A model generated the notes under the pieces. It searched no databases, had not been told where the DNA came from, and saw only the letters and a list, made by a program, of their open reading frames with translations. 64,000 nt of DNA from Clusia tigrina. Lineage: Eukaryota; Arthropoda; Insecta; Diptera; Clusiidae. Positions within the stretch are counted from its first letter, which is position 1. Every line of letters begins with the position of its first letter. Location of the stretch: NCBI GenBank assembly GCA_920105625.2, contig OV050030.1, forward strand, positions 61,548,322 to 61,612,321, written 5' to 3'. Position numbers and translations under genes: made by a program. Of the stretch, positions 49,941 to 60,933 are shown piece after piece.

Positions 49941-50270
49941 ATCTTGACATATTAACACTTCTAGATTTGCTCTGTATATTATAGCTACTCTGTACATTAT
50001 ATTATGTGAGCCGCAGTCATCAACGTTCTAAACTATCGCCGGATTGGTAATAGGGTGGGAGATATCGAAACTATTATGCATTCATAATTGTCTAGCTCAA
50101 CTCTTGAGAAATGTGTATATGTATATTTACTTCGCATCTTAGCATTGATTAACAATTTCGCAAGTTCCCCCGAATATACGTATAAGCGTTATATATTGAT
50201 ACAATCAGCTTTTGTGGGAGTACAGCTAGATTTGTGCACTTCGTATTTACTTCTCACGTAAAGGCACAAT
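49941..50270. other. Spacer, nothing recognised
   Basis: AT-rich sequence without motif. Confidence 0.45.
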
Positions 50271-50273
50271 ATA

Positions 50274-51005
50274 CAAGGTGTGTTCAAAAAGTATCGCGAA
50301 TTTTGAATTTTAGCGGGCATACGGATGTTTGATTTTCGATCTTTTTGTGGCGTTATGTTGGTACTCATGTCCCTCAGTTATGTTGACAATCTCGGCCATT
50401 TTGAATGTTCAGTCAGTTTTGACAGCTATTGTGCGTGGACGTATTTTAGCTTGTCTTCGATTTTTGTCTATCCCGAAAAATGGATCAAAGAATTTGTATC
50501 AAATTTTGTATGAAAAACAACATAAAGTGCGCGGAAGTATTCCGAATGTTGACTGTTGGGTCTATGGTTATGACGTAGAAACCAAAGCTCAATCATCTTA
50601 ATGGAAGCTGCCGCATGAGCCAAGACCGAAAAAAGCACGCCAAGTTCGGTCGAATGTGAAGATTTTTCTGACAGTTTTATTTAATTGCAGGAGCGTGGTG
50701 CATTGTGAATTCTTGCCGCAGGGTAGCGGTCAATAAAGAATATTATCTTCAAGTAATGCGCAATTTGCGAGAAGCAATCCGCCGGAAGCGCCCGGATTTG
50801 TGGAAGAACAAAAATTGGCTTTTGCATCATGATAATGCCCCTGCTCACATATCATTACTTGTGCGCGAATTTTTTGCCAAAAACAACACTGTAATAATGC
50901 CGCAGCCACCGTATTCCCCAGACCTGGCCCCCTGTGACTTTTTCTTGTTCCCGAAACTGAAAAGGCCCATGAAAGGACGACGCTACGCCACGATCGAGGC
51001 GATAT
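50274..51005 (+). mobile_element. Mariner family B, copy B2 (5' end present, 3' end lost)
   Basis: After TA at 50272, the left end reads CAAGGTGTGTTCAAAAAGTA, then TCGCGAATTTTGAATTTTAG and a 200-bp leader identical in layout to B1 and B3. The start codon at 50480 opens MDQRICIKFCM-like sequence. An internal deletion near 50560 removes the helix-turn-helix region and the first Asp, resuming at VYGYDVETKAQSS. Frame 50705-51142 carries the second and third Asp blocks HHDNAPAHIS and YSPDLAPCDFFLF. Mariner homology stops at ATIEAI (51004), the same codon region where B1 breaks. Confidence 0.88.
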
Positions 51006-52813
51006 GTATGAGTTTTTTTTTGTCATTTTGTATTTTTAAATACTTCGAACAAATCGTTTGCCTACGTTTGAAATTGTTTAAAGTTTATTCGAAGTGGATG
51101 CATTTTTTGTGTTGTATATGTATGTGGATAATAAAAATATAATTATTTATTTTACCAGTATTTTTGAAAATCATACCAAGAGAATTTTGTCTTAGTCGAC
51201 AATCTACTAATGCCAGGAGGCAAGCTGCTAACAGAGTAGAAGAAAGTGAAGTACAGTGCACACAGCGTATACAGCGAGCACAAGATGATCGAGAACGCAG
51301 TGCGCGGTCACCTTTCCGGTTACGAGAAGCAAGGAACATTGATAATCGAGGACGTATAAATTTTGTGCTGCATTCAACTATGACATATTATAGTTCACAC
51401 AAATCAGTGACCATTGGTTCAATGAACAAAGTTTCTGAACATTGCAAGGAACTCAAATTCAGAAGAATTTAATGCACGCGATATCGTCCCTCATCGTACG
51501 TGTCCATGAACTTCATTGCTCTTATGATGCTTTCCAATATCCGATTTTGTTTTCGCCAGGAGAAGACAGCTATCAAATTAACATTAAGTTGGTCAATTCG
51601 TCATTTGGTTAGTTAAATTTCTTTTCACAGATGGAGAACACAATTTAGAAAAATGTTTAAAATTCAATTACAGTGCGGAAATTCCAAATAAAACGGTCAA
51701 CGCATTGAATTATTATGCGTACAAATTGATGATTCGTCAAAATCGAGACAATCGTATTCTGATATGTCAAAGACTTTTTCACCAGTATGTTGTCGACATG
51801 TATGCGAAAATCGAGATGTATGCGAATTCAATTACATTAGGTTCTATCAGGTGGCAACCAGCGTGCAAATCCAACTGACGATATTGCCACTTTCATACAT
51901 TGGTTGCCTGCGTCATATGCATGAGTAAGCACAGGATTCATTCGTATGGTCGACTAGACCTGTTTATCACTTTTACCTGTAATCCACAATAGAGTGATAT
52001 TCGAGAATTCTTATTGCCAGGGCAATCGCCAACAGATCGTCACATGTGTTTAAACAAAGTCAGGAATCATTAATGGTTTCATAGCGAAGCGCAATGCTGG
52101 ATGTATTCTGTCCAAATGGCAAAAAATACTCCCTCAAGCACACATATTGATATGGTTGGTTGACAAAATAAGGCCGGATGAAATTGATGACATCATATCT
52201 GCGGAAATTCCAGATGAAAGCACCGATCCAGAATTATTTGAAGTGATCACAAGAACATGATCCATGGTCCATGAGCTCACCATACATGATTGATGGTAAA
52301 TGTTCGAAACGTTATCCCAGAGCATTGATTTCAGACACAGTTACAGGCAATGACGGATACCCGATATATCGTCGCCAGTCGGCAGAGGATATCGGAAAAT
52401 CAACAACTATTAAAATGAGAAATCATACGTTGAAGTTGATAATTGTTGGAACATGCCGTATTCACCGATTTTGTCCAAAACGTACAAAGCCCACATTAAC
52501 GTGGTGTATTGTAATTCGGTGAAGTCCATAAAGTACATCTGTAAATACGTACATAAATAAAGGTAGCGACATGGCTGTGTTTAGTGTACCTGATCCAAAT
52601 AGAATTGACGAAAGCATTTAATTTCAATTAGGGCATTATGTCAGCAGTAATGAAGAGATGTGGAGGTTTTGTACATTCCCAATTCGTGAGAGGTATCCGA
52701 CAGTAATTCACTTCGCTGTCCATCTTGAAAGTGGTCAACGCGTTTATTTTACCGCTCAAAGCGCATAGCAGAGCAACGAATCCACCATCCACAACATTAA
52801 CCGAACTTTTGAA

Positions 52814-53365
52814 TTGAGTGCATCAGATACATTCGCTAGCACGTTGTTATACTCAAAAGTACTGCAATATTATAAATCGAAAAACATGTTTCAAAGGTTT
52901 AAACAAGGAAAACCAATCGATGGCTACCCAAATGTGTTCTCGACAGATGCTTTGGGACGTATTTACACATCATTTGAAAGCCTTAAAACAGTTGATAGAC
53001 TACTGTTTGCAATAAATCGTGAGGCGTGTCAACGATTACTTTTACTGGAAGATGACGCACACTGGGTGGCTACCCTTGCCGATGCTGCAGTTTCATCTAC
53101 TCCTCACCAAATAAGAACACTATTTGCATTTGCTATAATTATATCATCATGTTTCCCATCAACTCCACTTGGACTATGGAGAAATTATCAAGATTTCATG
53201 ACGGAAGACATTTCTAACAGACTTCGCCGTAGTACGTTAAATCCACACTTGCTGTACACTCCGGAAATGCATAATGAAGCATTGATTATGATTGAAGACA
53301 ATTGGTTAACAATTGCAAGCATTGGCACAACTTGGCATGGTGTCACCAAATCACTAAATGCATGA
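52814..53365 (+). pseudogene. Helitron Rep-helicase linker region
   Basis: A 183-residue open stretch reading IDGYPNVFSTDALGRIYTSF, INREACQRLLLLEDDAHW, STPHQIRTLFAFAII and FPSTPLGLWRNYQDFMTEDI. These blocks lie between Rep and helicase in insect Helitrons. It is the longest intact piece of this copy. The next frame overlaps it slightly and carries the helicase. Confidence 0.75.
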
Positions 53366-54570
53366 TCTGCTTAATCGAGATTTGCAGAGTGAACGAGATT
53401 ACGATTGCAACATATTGGATGCATTTGTTCCAGAAAATATTTCAAAATTGAACAATGATCAAAAGCATGGATACGACACGATTATGCATGTTGTTAACGA
53501 TGAAAGTGGTGGAATGCATTTTTTGGACGCGCCTGGAGGAACTGGAAAAAAATTGTTGATTTCGTTGCTACGAGCAACGATACGATCGCAACGTAAAATA
53601 GCAGTGGCATTGGCTTCTTCTGGGATTGCTGTTACTTTATTGCATGGCGGTCGAACAGCACTTAAACTGCTAACAAAAAATCATTAGAAGCATTGGATAG
53701 AACAATGAAAGATATATGAGGAAATCATGATATGATTGGCGGTGCTTTGATACTGTTAGCTGGAGACTTTAGATAAACGTTACCAGTCATTTCTAAATCT
53801 ACTGGTGCCGATGAAATAAACGCATGCTTGAATTCTTCAATTCTGTGGAAAAATGTAAGAATATTCACATTAAAAACAAACGTACGCATTCAATTGCAAA
53901 ACGATCCATCAGCAGCTGAATTTTCAACGCAATTTTTGAAAATTGGGGATTGTACAATGCCAGTCGACAGCAAATACAGGTGTGATAACACTACCAAACG
54001 ATTTTTCCCGTTTCACTCAATCAAAAGAAGAACTGATTCATAGAGTGTTCCCAACATTACAAAAATCATGCTTGGCTAAGCGAGCGAACAATACTGGCCG
54101 GAAAGAACAAAGATGCCAATGATCTAAACGAGGCTATTTTAATAGGAATACCACCACACGAATTGCAGCTAAAAATTGGAGTGCCGATTATTATGCTTCG
54201 CAGCATCAACCAACCAAAACTTTGTAATGGCACCTGGCTTGCCGTTAAAAAAATATTGAGAAATGTGATAGAAGCAACAATTTTGAATGGAAAATTCAAA
54301 GGCGAAGACGATTTGATTCCTCGCATCCTAATGATTCCATCTGATGTGCCATTTGAATTTAAGCGTTTTCAATTCCCTGTTCGCCTTGCATTCGACATTT
54401 CCATCAATAAATTGCAAGGATAATCTATATAAATATGCAGTAGTAAATTTGCAGAACACAGTTTTCTCGTATGGCCAACTCTACGTTGTATGCTCCCGCG
54501 TACACGAGCGATGGTGAAAAAAAACAAGAATGTTGTTTATCTAAAAGCAATAAATGTTTTAATTTAATTC
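53358..54570 (+). pseudogene. Helitron helicase domain (Pif1-like)
   Basis: Frame 53358-53687 contains FLDAPGGTGKKLLISLL, where the Walker A threonine is replaced by lysine, then ALASSGIAVTLLHGGRTALK. Further motifs follow in broken frames: ALILLAGDF-like near 53745, and frame 54163-54423 with GVPIIMLRSINQPKLCNGTW and FDISINKLQG near 54400. The final block ends about 54550 (KNVVYLKAINV). The sequence would unwind DNA during rolling-circle transposition. The altered Walker A and the stops show that this copy is dead. Confidence 0.8.
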
Positions 54571-54609
54571 AAATTGTTGGAAAAAGCTGGCGTAGCGGCG
54601 TTTAACTAG

Positions 54610-55640
54610 TTGTTTATATTTTGTCTACTATTTTAGCGCACAATGTGTCTAAATAAATTGTTTATGAAGTTTTTAAAAAAATCATTATGTATTTGAATAG
54701 TTGTGGTAATTACAATTTGTGGGACAAAATTTTGTGAAATTAATAAATGTGTGTTATTTGGTAAATTATATTTTCGTCAAACCCTATTTACACGTTAGTA
54801 TCTCATAGATTTTTTATGTTTGGTAGGCGAAATGTTGAGTAGTCGAATCGAGTTGAATAACGAAACCTATTGTGTCAATTTTGTGGTTCTGTGTAAAATG
54901 AATGTCTATTTTTCCCACCAAGCTGCAACTTTGCTTTTTCTCTTTAAAGATACCAATTTTCGTGCGGAACACGAGAAGTTGATCTCTCACAAGAAGATAT
55001 TCTTCTTTCTTCGCCAACAAAATCGTGTGAAAGCTGGTTATGTAGATTCTGTAGAAGAAGTGAAATCGCATAACAAATGTAAATGACGCCGAAAAAAAGA
55101 AATTTGAGTACGAAATTTGAGACATAAAAAAGAAATGGAAAAAACATTGTGGGGGGACATCCATCATATTTTTAGCAAAGGAGGGAATATGGGTTTCCAA
55201 ACCAATTCAATTTCCAAGTCTAAAACTACTTAAGACAAGCACACCCTCAAAAGATTTTGAAGAATGCGCACGAAAACTAAAAAAACGGAAAAAATCAAGA
55301 TTTATTAAATTAAATAATTCGTCAGAAGAATTTAAGCTTGCAGCTCAATGTAAATACCTTCATCAAGGTCATTTATTAAAAGAATAGTTAGCATTGTGCA
55401 ACATACGTACATTCTTATTATTGCTTCATATTAATTTTATATATATGTACAAAATATATGTATGCATTTTATAAATTTCAGACGAGTAGTTAGTTGAGTT
55501 GGTGCGAATCCATTAAAGTTTTTTTTGACTTACAGTCGGCGCATTACAGCGACTTTAATAATTATATGGAAAGAAGTTTCTCTTGCAATTATATTCCACA
55601 AACACATAAAGATGGCATTAGCATCCTTGTCTTGACTAAG
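54610..55640 (+). other. Spacer with fragment of an unknown transposon ORF
   Basis: Only 55188-55388 looks coding. It reads SKPIQFPSLKLLKTSTPSKD, then FEECARKLKKRKKSRFIKL and FKLAAQCKYLHQGHLLKE with a stop. From memory, a KxFEECSxRxKxRR block recurs in uncharacterised ORFs of animal genomes. No family name can be given. Overlapping frames on both strands at 54814-55200 have no motif. Confidence 0.35.
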
Positions 55641-55649
55641 TGAGTTACA

Positions 55650-56530
55650 GCTATATTAGGTAATTCTTTTATCATGTTCCATTCCTGGTGCTTTTTTAAG
55701 ATTTAAGTCTTTAATGATGTCATTTACCTCCTTCCTTGAGGTTTTCAGGCGCTCACTGTTTCCACTACTCTGTGCTTCACGAGGTACAAACGATATATTG
55801 GGAGGATTTGGACAGAGGCCATTACTCAGGTGATGTGCCAAGGCAGTGCATTTTTCATCATCGCTTTTAGCCCAATATCCATTATTTTTCCGAAGTTGTG
55901 ACTTATGTTGTATTGGTCGTTTGAACAATGGATCCTCATTATCGCCATGGGGTCTCAAGCTTCCAAAATAGTCTGCAATTGATTTTTGGTGTTTCTGCTT
56001 CAATATGTTTTTTAGTTTACGGGTGCAACACGTGAGTTCACTCTTCAATTTTGGTTAACGCTGATTTTGCCATACTCTTCTAAGACGTCGCTTTTCTTTA
56101 ACCAGTTTTTCCATATTACTAGGACGGTACAATAAAGAAGCTTTTTGTGTTACGGGTGTGGTGGATAAATATACGGCTTCCTTTAAAACACTTACCAGGT
56201 CGTTCAAAGTATTTTCGATGTCACGAGCATCTTTTAGGGAGGCTTTATAGTTAATGTGAGTACTTATAATTTTTTTGTATTTAAGACAGTCAGTGCACCT
56301 ATTTGTCAGGCGAATAGAGTTGGAATTTGAAGACACTGAAGCGGTTTTCAGATGAATGAGTGTTCAGACGAAAGATCAAGCAAAGTCTCAGCGGTCATGT
56401 TTTCCTTTATGTTTCTAAACACACCGAAGTCTATGAGCTCTGGTCTTTTGTTGATATCAGACGGCCAGTATGCTGGCTCCCCGCTATGCTACTGGAAATG
56501 GGGTTTCGATGGTAGTTAGTGGTCTGAGTA
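55650..56530 (-). pseudogene. Jockey fragment (endonuclease C-terminus to RT start)
   Basis: The minus strand reads AYWPSDINKRPELIDFGVF near 56400-56480, the Jockey endonuclease C-terminal block. Frame 56055-56336 (the linker) and frame 55656-56048 (KNNGYWAKSDDEKCTALAHH, then LNLKKAPGMEHD) follow. The fragment stops just before the RT entry block, so no RT is present. It resembles J1 and J2 but is a separate, older copy. Confidence 0.75.
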
Positions 56531-56539
56531 TAAACAATC

Positions 56540-57625
56540 CTTTTCAAAAATGCTGGAGCTAGTAATTCAAATATTTTGATGACATCCATCGTTCCGCTAG
56601 AAATTCAAAGGCAGACAGAGAATACCCTCTTATCGATCTGGAAAAAAAACTTCATCTGCACGGGTTTGTAGTCCTTTAGGTTTTTCTTTTAAAAATGAAT
56701 GCATACAGAAAATCAAAGAGGAGTTGCAACGCATGGACTCACAAAAGCATGAACTGCAAGATACAGTTTTTTCATTGAGGTTAAAAAGGTAGCCGTTAAA
56801 CACATTTTAATGAAAACCATGACGAAAATAAGTTCTGATCCGAATTGGTGAGAAAACAACGAGCCATCGGGAGAAATCAGTGGCATTGCGTCAGAGATAA
56901 TCCAAAGATTTTTTATAATACTGAAAACTTAATCCTGCGGCCGCATAATACATGTAGAAAAATTTCGAAGTTTTTATTTGGAAACTGCCAAGTTTGTTGT
57001 TTAATAATTTTTTTTGTTCCAAAAGCCTTCAAATGTGAATACGATTTTTTTGCATGGCGCTGACCACTTTCCCATGACTATTGGTGACCTATCGGAAGAT
57101 GTGCAAGAGGCAGGGCAAAACGATTTTAAGAACTATCACAAAGAATTATCAAGAAAAATGTCTACAATTTTCACAAATACTGACATTTTGAAAGCGCTTT
57201 AGATTTCACCGGATCCGGTTATTACAACTACTTTCAGATAATTAAATATATCACTTCTAATTATAATTTCTTTATCTTATTGTCAGTTTGTTTGAATTGA
57301 ATATGATAAATCGCCCTTTTTTTGCTTAATTGTATTTTTTTGCAATTTTTTTACAATTAAATTATATATTAATGTTAGAAGAACTCTTTTTTTCTTTTAG
57401 GTCAGAATTGTAAAATCGATTCCCAAGAACACTTTTCATTTCAATAAAATTGATGTAAAACAGCTCGTAGCAAGAAAACTGTTCATTTTTTAATTCAGCA
57501 GCCAAAATTCATTTACATCACCTTTTGTTACATTACTTGGTCTTCTAGAACAGAGAAAATAATAAATTTCCTCCAAATGCCAAATCATCCCATGCAAATC
57601 CGAATCGATGCATAAATTAGGATAC
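56540..57625 (+). other. Unassigned region with a transposon-like ORF remnant
   Basis: In 57060-57240 the plus strand reads DLSEDVQEAGQNDFKNYHKE, then SRKMSTIFTNTDILKAL and SPDPVITT. Blocks of the form SEEAQEARNKDxKxYR...TNxDxLxxLLxSSDPxI recur in uncharacterised insect ORFs as I remember them, so this is probably a transposon fragment. The rest has no motif. Confidence 0.4.
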
Positions 57626-57629
57626 AAAT

Positions 57630-57805
57630 TGCTCCCTCATCCAGCATATTCGCTAGATTTAGCCCCCTGCGACTATTTCCTGTGTCCAAATAAGAAGAAA
57701 TGACTCGGCGGTAGGATATTTGGGTCTCATGAAGTCGTATTAATTTTATTTTCAACGTTAAGGTGTATGGAGCTAAAAGGAGACATGTTGAAAAATAAAA
57801 CATTT
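57630..57805 (+). pseudogene. Mariner transposase 3' fragment
   Basis: The plus strand reads LPHPAYSLDLAPCDYFLCPN, the third catalytic Asp block of mariner, followed by a short C-terminus. 5'-truncated. It differs from families A, B and C. Confidence 0.7.
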
Positions 57806-57869
57806 TTATGCCGAATAGAGTGTTCATTATTTCAATTTTCATTCCTTTGGATTGTTGCATCTAAGTTCC

Positions 57870-58425
57870 TAAGTGTGTTAGCAATGCTTGAATCTTTCTC
57901 CCTCTTCATCAAATGCTTTAGTTTTCTGCCAATACTGTTTAATTCGGCTTTGGTATCCGGATGTCTTGAAATTTACAAATGTTTGCGCGCTCGTCTTTTT
58001 CCGCAATTTTGTCAATAACTGTAAGAGAGTATTTCGGAGCGGACGAATTAAAAGTGTTTTACTTGTGTGGAGTAGCACGCCATGCAGATTCTTGTATAAT
58101 GCTCGTAAGATACTCGACTGCAGCATCAATGTGTTCATCTGTTTTGAGTGTTATATGGAGTTCTATATTTCTCATAAGACAGTATCGAAAAAAGATTTTG
58201 TGTGAAGAATACACTTTTCCGGTATATTGTCAAAATTGTTCGCTATAGTCACAACTACAGCCGAGTGGTCGAACAAAAGAGAGCAGTGTGTTTGTCAGAT
58301 CGGTATATTTTTGGATATTCAAAAATCAATAACATCTGGAGACTTACAGGTCAATTTTGGTGGCCTGACAAAATTTTGTAGGTATTATGTTTTTGACAAA
58401 GCTGTCTGGCGAATGCTCTCTTAAA
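57870..58425 (-). pseudogene. Jockey endonuclease/linker fragment
   Basis: The minus strand reads PPKLTCKSPDVIDF near 58340-58375, then LFDHSAVVVTIANNFDN near 58230-58280 (an SDHSAV-type block). Frame 57878-58138 then gives MNTLMLQSSILRALYKNLHG and the linker YWQKTKAFDEEGERF. Truncated at both ends. Confidence 0.65.
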
Positions 58426-58429
58426 AAAT

Positions 58430-60362
58430 CGTTACAAATTGTAAGAAATTTGTAAGGACCATATGAGCAGCTAACAAATAATATTTTGAAGAGAAAAGTT
58501 CAGTTTGTTTGTTAAAAATAATAAAAACATTTAATACGTATAAAAAGAAAAATGGAAGAATTTGGAATGTTTTCCGCAATTTTAGAACTCAAGAGGGAAA
58601 TTGCAAATTGTTTGCGACTACAAATTGTGCATACGGTATATACGAACACTGGCAGTGTCCATGACGCAAGAAATCCTGTTAAAGCTATAAAAATTTGCTG
58701 CACATTTTAAGTAAAGTCGCTGAAAGTATCGTTATAGTTATTGTCCCAAACCATGAAAAGTTAATTGGACTGATAAATGAAGGCAGTATATATGTATTTA
58801 TTAAGAGTTTAAGATCTATAGACAATTTATGAGGAAAATCGTTTGGGCATTATAAAGCCATATAAGGAACACTCGTGACGCGCTCACTTTCCATATTTAG
58901 AGGAACACACACATTGTCTTACTGCAGAAGGTAATTCAGTCAACATCTTTGTTGTTAAGTCTGTACTGAATGAGTACGTTGACACATAAACATAAAAGAA
59001 TTACACTAGAAATGAGTTCCATACGATAAAGGTCACCTTCCTCGCATTAAATCAACTGTATACCACTGAAAATTATCATAGATATGCTCGTATTGATGAT
59101 ATATAAATAAAATTTGGTAGAACTATACATCGCCATGGTTTAACTCGTAGGCGCATATAAAAATAAAGAGTATCTCGAAATGGGGGTAACCATTCTTTAG
59201 CTTTGTTCGGTTTTAATCTAAATTGGTCATTGCATTGCATTATGCTTGATTCAATTTGGCCTGGCACCGCTTCCCCACATCAAGCTCTCAATATCCACCA
59301 CCCTACCTCTCTACCAGCGACGCCCATCGCTTGTCTGTTGCTATGTTTATGTTCTCTGCTGTTGCTTTTAATTCATTGTTTTTATTTTTTTCATGTTGTT
59401 TATATTTTTAGTTGCAATTAGTTTCTGTGCCTCGTTTTCTGCACACATTTACTACGAACATTTTATGGTTGTAGTTGTAGTTGTATTTGTAGTTATATAA
59501 GTATTATTATTTCTATTTTCTTGTTTTCCAGATACACTTGCTTTCAAATTTGGCCCTTGAAACTGTAATCGTTGGCCTGCGTCACGCTTATATGTGCGTA
59601 TCTGTTAATACTGACATTATTTTTCTCCTCTCCTTTGCGATTTGTTCTAACATTACAAGGAGTACTCTTGCTTTCGTAAATTTAGTTTTGTTTGTAAGTA
59701 GAGCACCTGCAATGAAACCATAGGGTTTTATTTTGTACTCTATTCTGGGATTGGACCTTAATACCTTTCATTAAATATTATACAGAATGATGGAGCGGTG
59801 CATACCGGTATTTCAATTTACGATTCATAATTGTGCTGCGCCTGAGAATGTTTAAAGTAGAGAAGACTTCCCGTGATTCCACCAATCTCGAATGACCCTA
59901 CAAAAAACCACATACAAAAACTAGTGGAACCTGAAATTTACAATATTTTAAAGGCTTTATTATATAAAATTTTTCATTGTCATCCTTCCCTCTTCACAAT
60001 TATACATTTATTTCGCTCAAAACAAGTACAAACGTTTGTTAATGATCATTTTGTCGGAATGCGAATAAAAGTACTTGTATATATGAACTTTATGATTCTT
60101 TCCTGCTGGTGAAAATCTCCGACGTGTACAGACGTGTCTTCAATCTAATTTATTTCTACTTTTATTAACATAAATTAGAAAATGTGCTTTAGTGCGATAG
60201 GACGTTTAATGTAGACACTTTTGTATGCACTAAATGGTGATTCCATTTTGTGCACATTGTAAACAATAAATTTAATTATTTTGCATTTAAAAAGAGAAAA
60301 GTTAATGTGAAATCGAAATATAATTTAAAAAATAACTACAAAATGAGTGTGTTACATCTACA
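58430..60362. other. Region without recognisable genes
   Basis: Weak similarity to family R at about 59050-59130 (ATATGCTCGTATTGATGATA). A 52-residue frame at 58552-58710 (EEFGMFSAILELKREIANCL) and a 79-residue frame at 59873-60112 have no recognised motif. GTTGTAGTTGTAGTTGTA near 59467 is a short simple repeat. Confidence 0.4.
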
Positions 60363-60364
60363 AA

Positions 60365-60933
60365 CCAGGTTTGTTCAAAAAGTATCGCGAATTTTGCGGC
60401 GACCCGCCTCATGCCCAAACTATTGGTGATAATCGAATGACGAGCTAATCGATATATTTAGGTCCTCAGCAACTTCTCTGACAGTGATTCGACGATTGGC
60501 CAATACTAGTTTCTTTACTTCATCAATGTTTTCGTTTCTTGTTGACGTGCACGGGCGTCCGGAACGCTCTTCGTCGCTCACATCTCCTCGGCCCTCTGAA
60601 AACATTTTGTACCACCGATAAACGTTGCTTTTATCCAAAGTAGCTTCGCCGCATGCAACAGTCAACGTACTTCCGCGCACTTTATGTTGTTTTTCACACA
60701 AAATTTGATCCAAATTCTTTGATCCATTTTTCGGGATAGACAAAAGTCGAAGACAAGGTAAAATACGTCCACGCACAATAGCTGTCAAAAACTGACTGAA
60801 CATTCAAAATGGCCGAGATTGTCAACATGAGTGAGGGTCATGAGTACCAACATAACGCCACAAAAAGGTCGAAAATCGAACATCCGTAGCCTCCGAAAAT
60901 TCAAAATTCGTGATACTTTTTGAACAGACCTCG
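60365..60933 (-). mobile_element. Mariner family B, copy B3 (large 3' deletion)
   Basis: On the minus strand the 5' end CGAGGTCTGTTCAAAAAGTA (from 60933) is followed by the leader and a transposase frame (60420-60803). It reads CEKQHKVRGS, VACGEATLDKSNVYRWYKMF, SGRPCTSTRNENIDEVKKL and ITVREVAEDLNIS. The coding sequence stops at the block encoding RVAAKF and joins the 3' inverted repeat directly, so the whole catalytic domain is missing. The junction shares GAATTTTG with both parents. Confidence 0.88.

Larger units (their letters stand above)
51150..54570 (+). mobile_element. Degenerate Helitron (Rep + helicase)
   Basis: Rolling-circle transposon remains in the expected order on the plus strand: an Arg-rich N-terminal block (51164-51472, RQAANRVEESEVQCTQRIQR), Rep region with RLDLFITFTCNP near 51950 and CMDVFCPNGK near 52100, DGKCSKRYPRALI and VTGNDGYPIYRR (52271-52390), linker 52814-53365 and helicase 53358-54570. 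A candidate 3' end is CTAG at about 54606-54609, but I see no convincing hairpin before it. Stops and frameshifts are scattered throughout. Confidence 0.85.

Noticed and set aside
54814..55200. 128-residue minus-strand ORF
   Set aside because: It overlaps plus-strand frames of equal quality and has no motif.
59203..59421. Hydrophobic 72-residue ORF
   Set aside because: CT-rich low-complexity sequence with no conserved feature.
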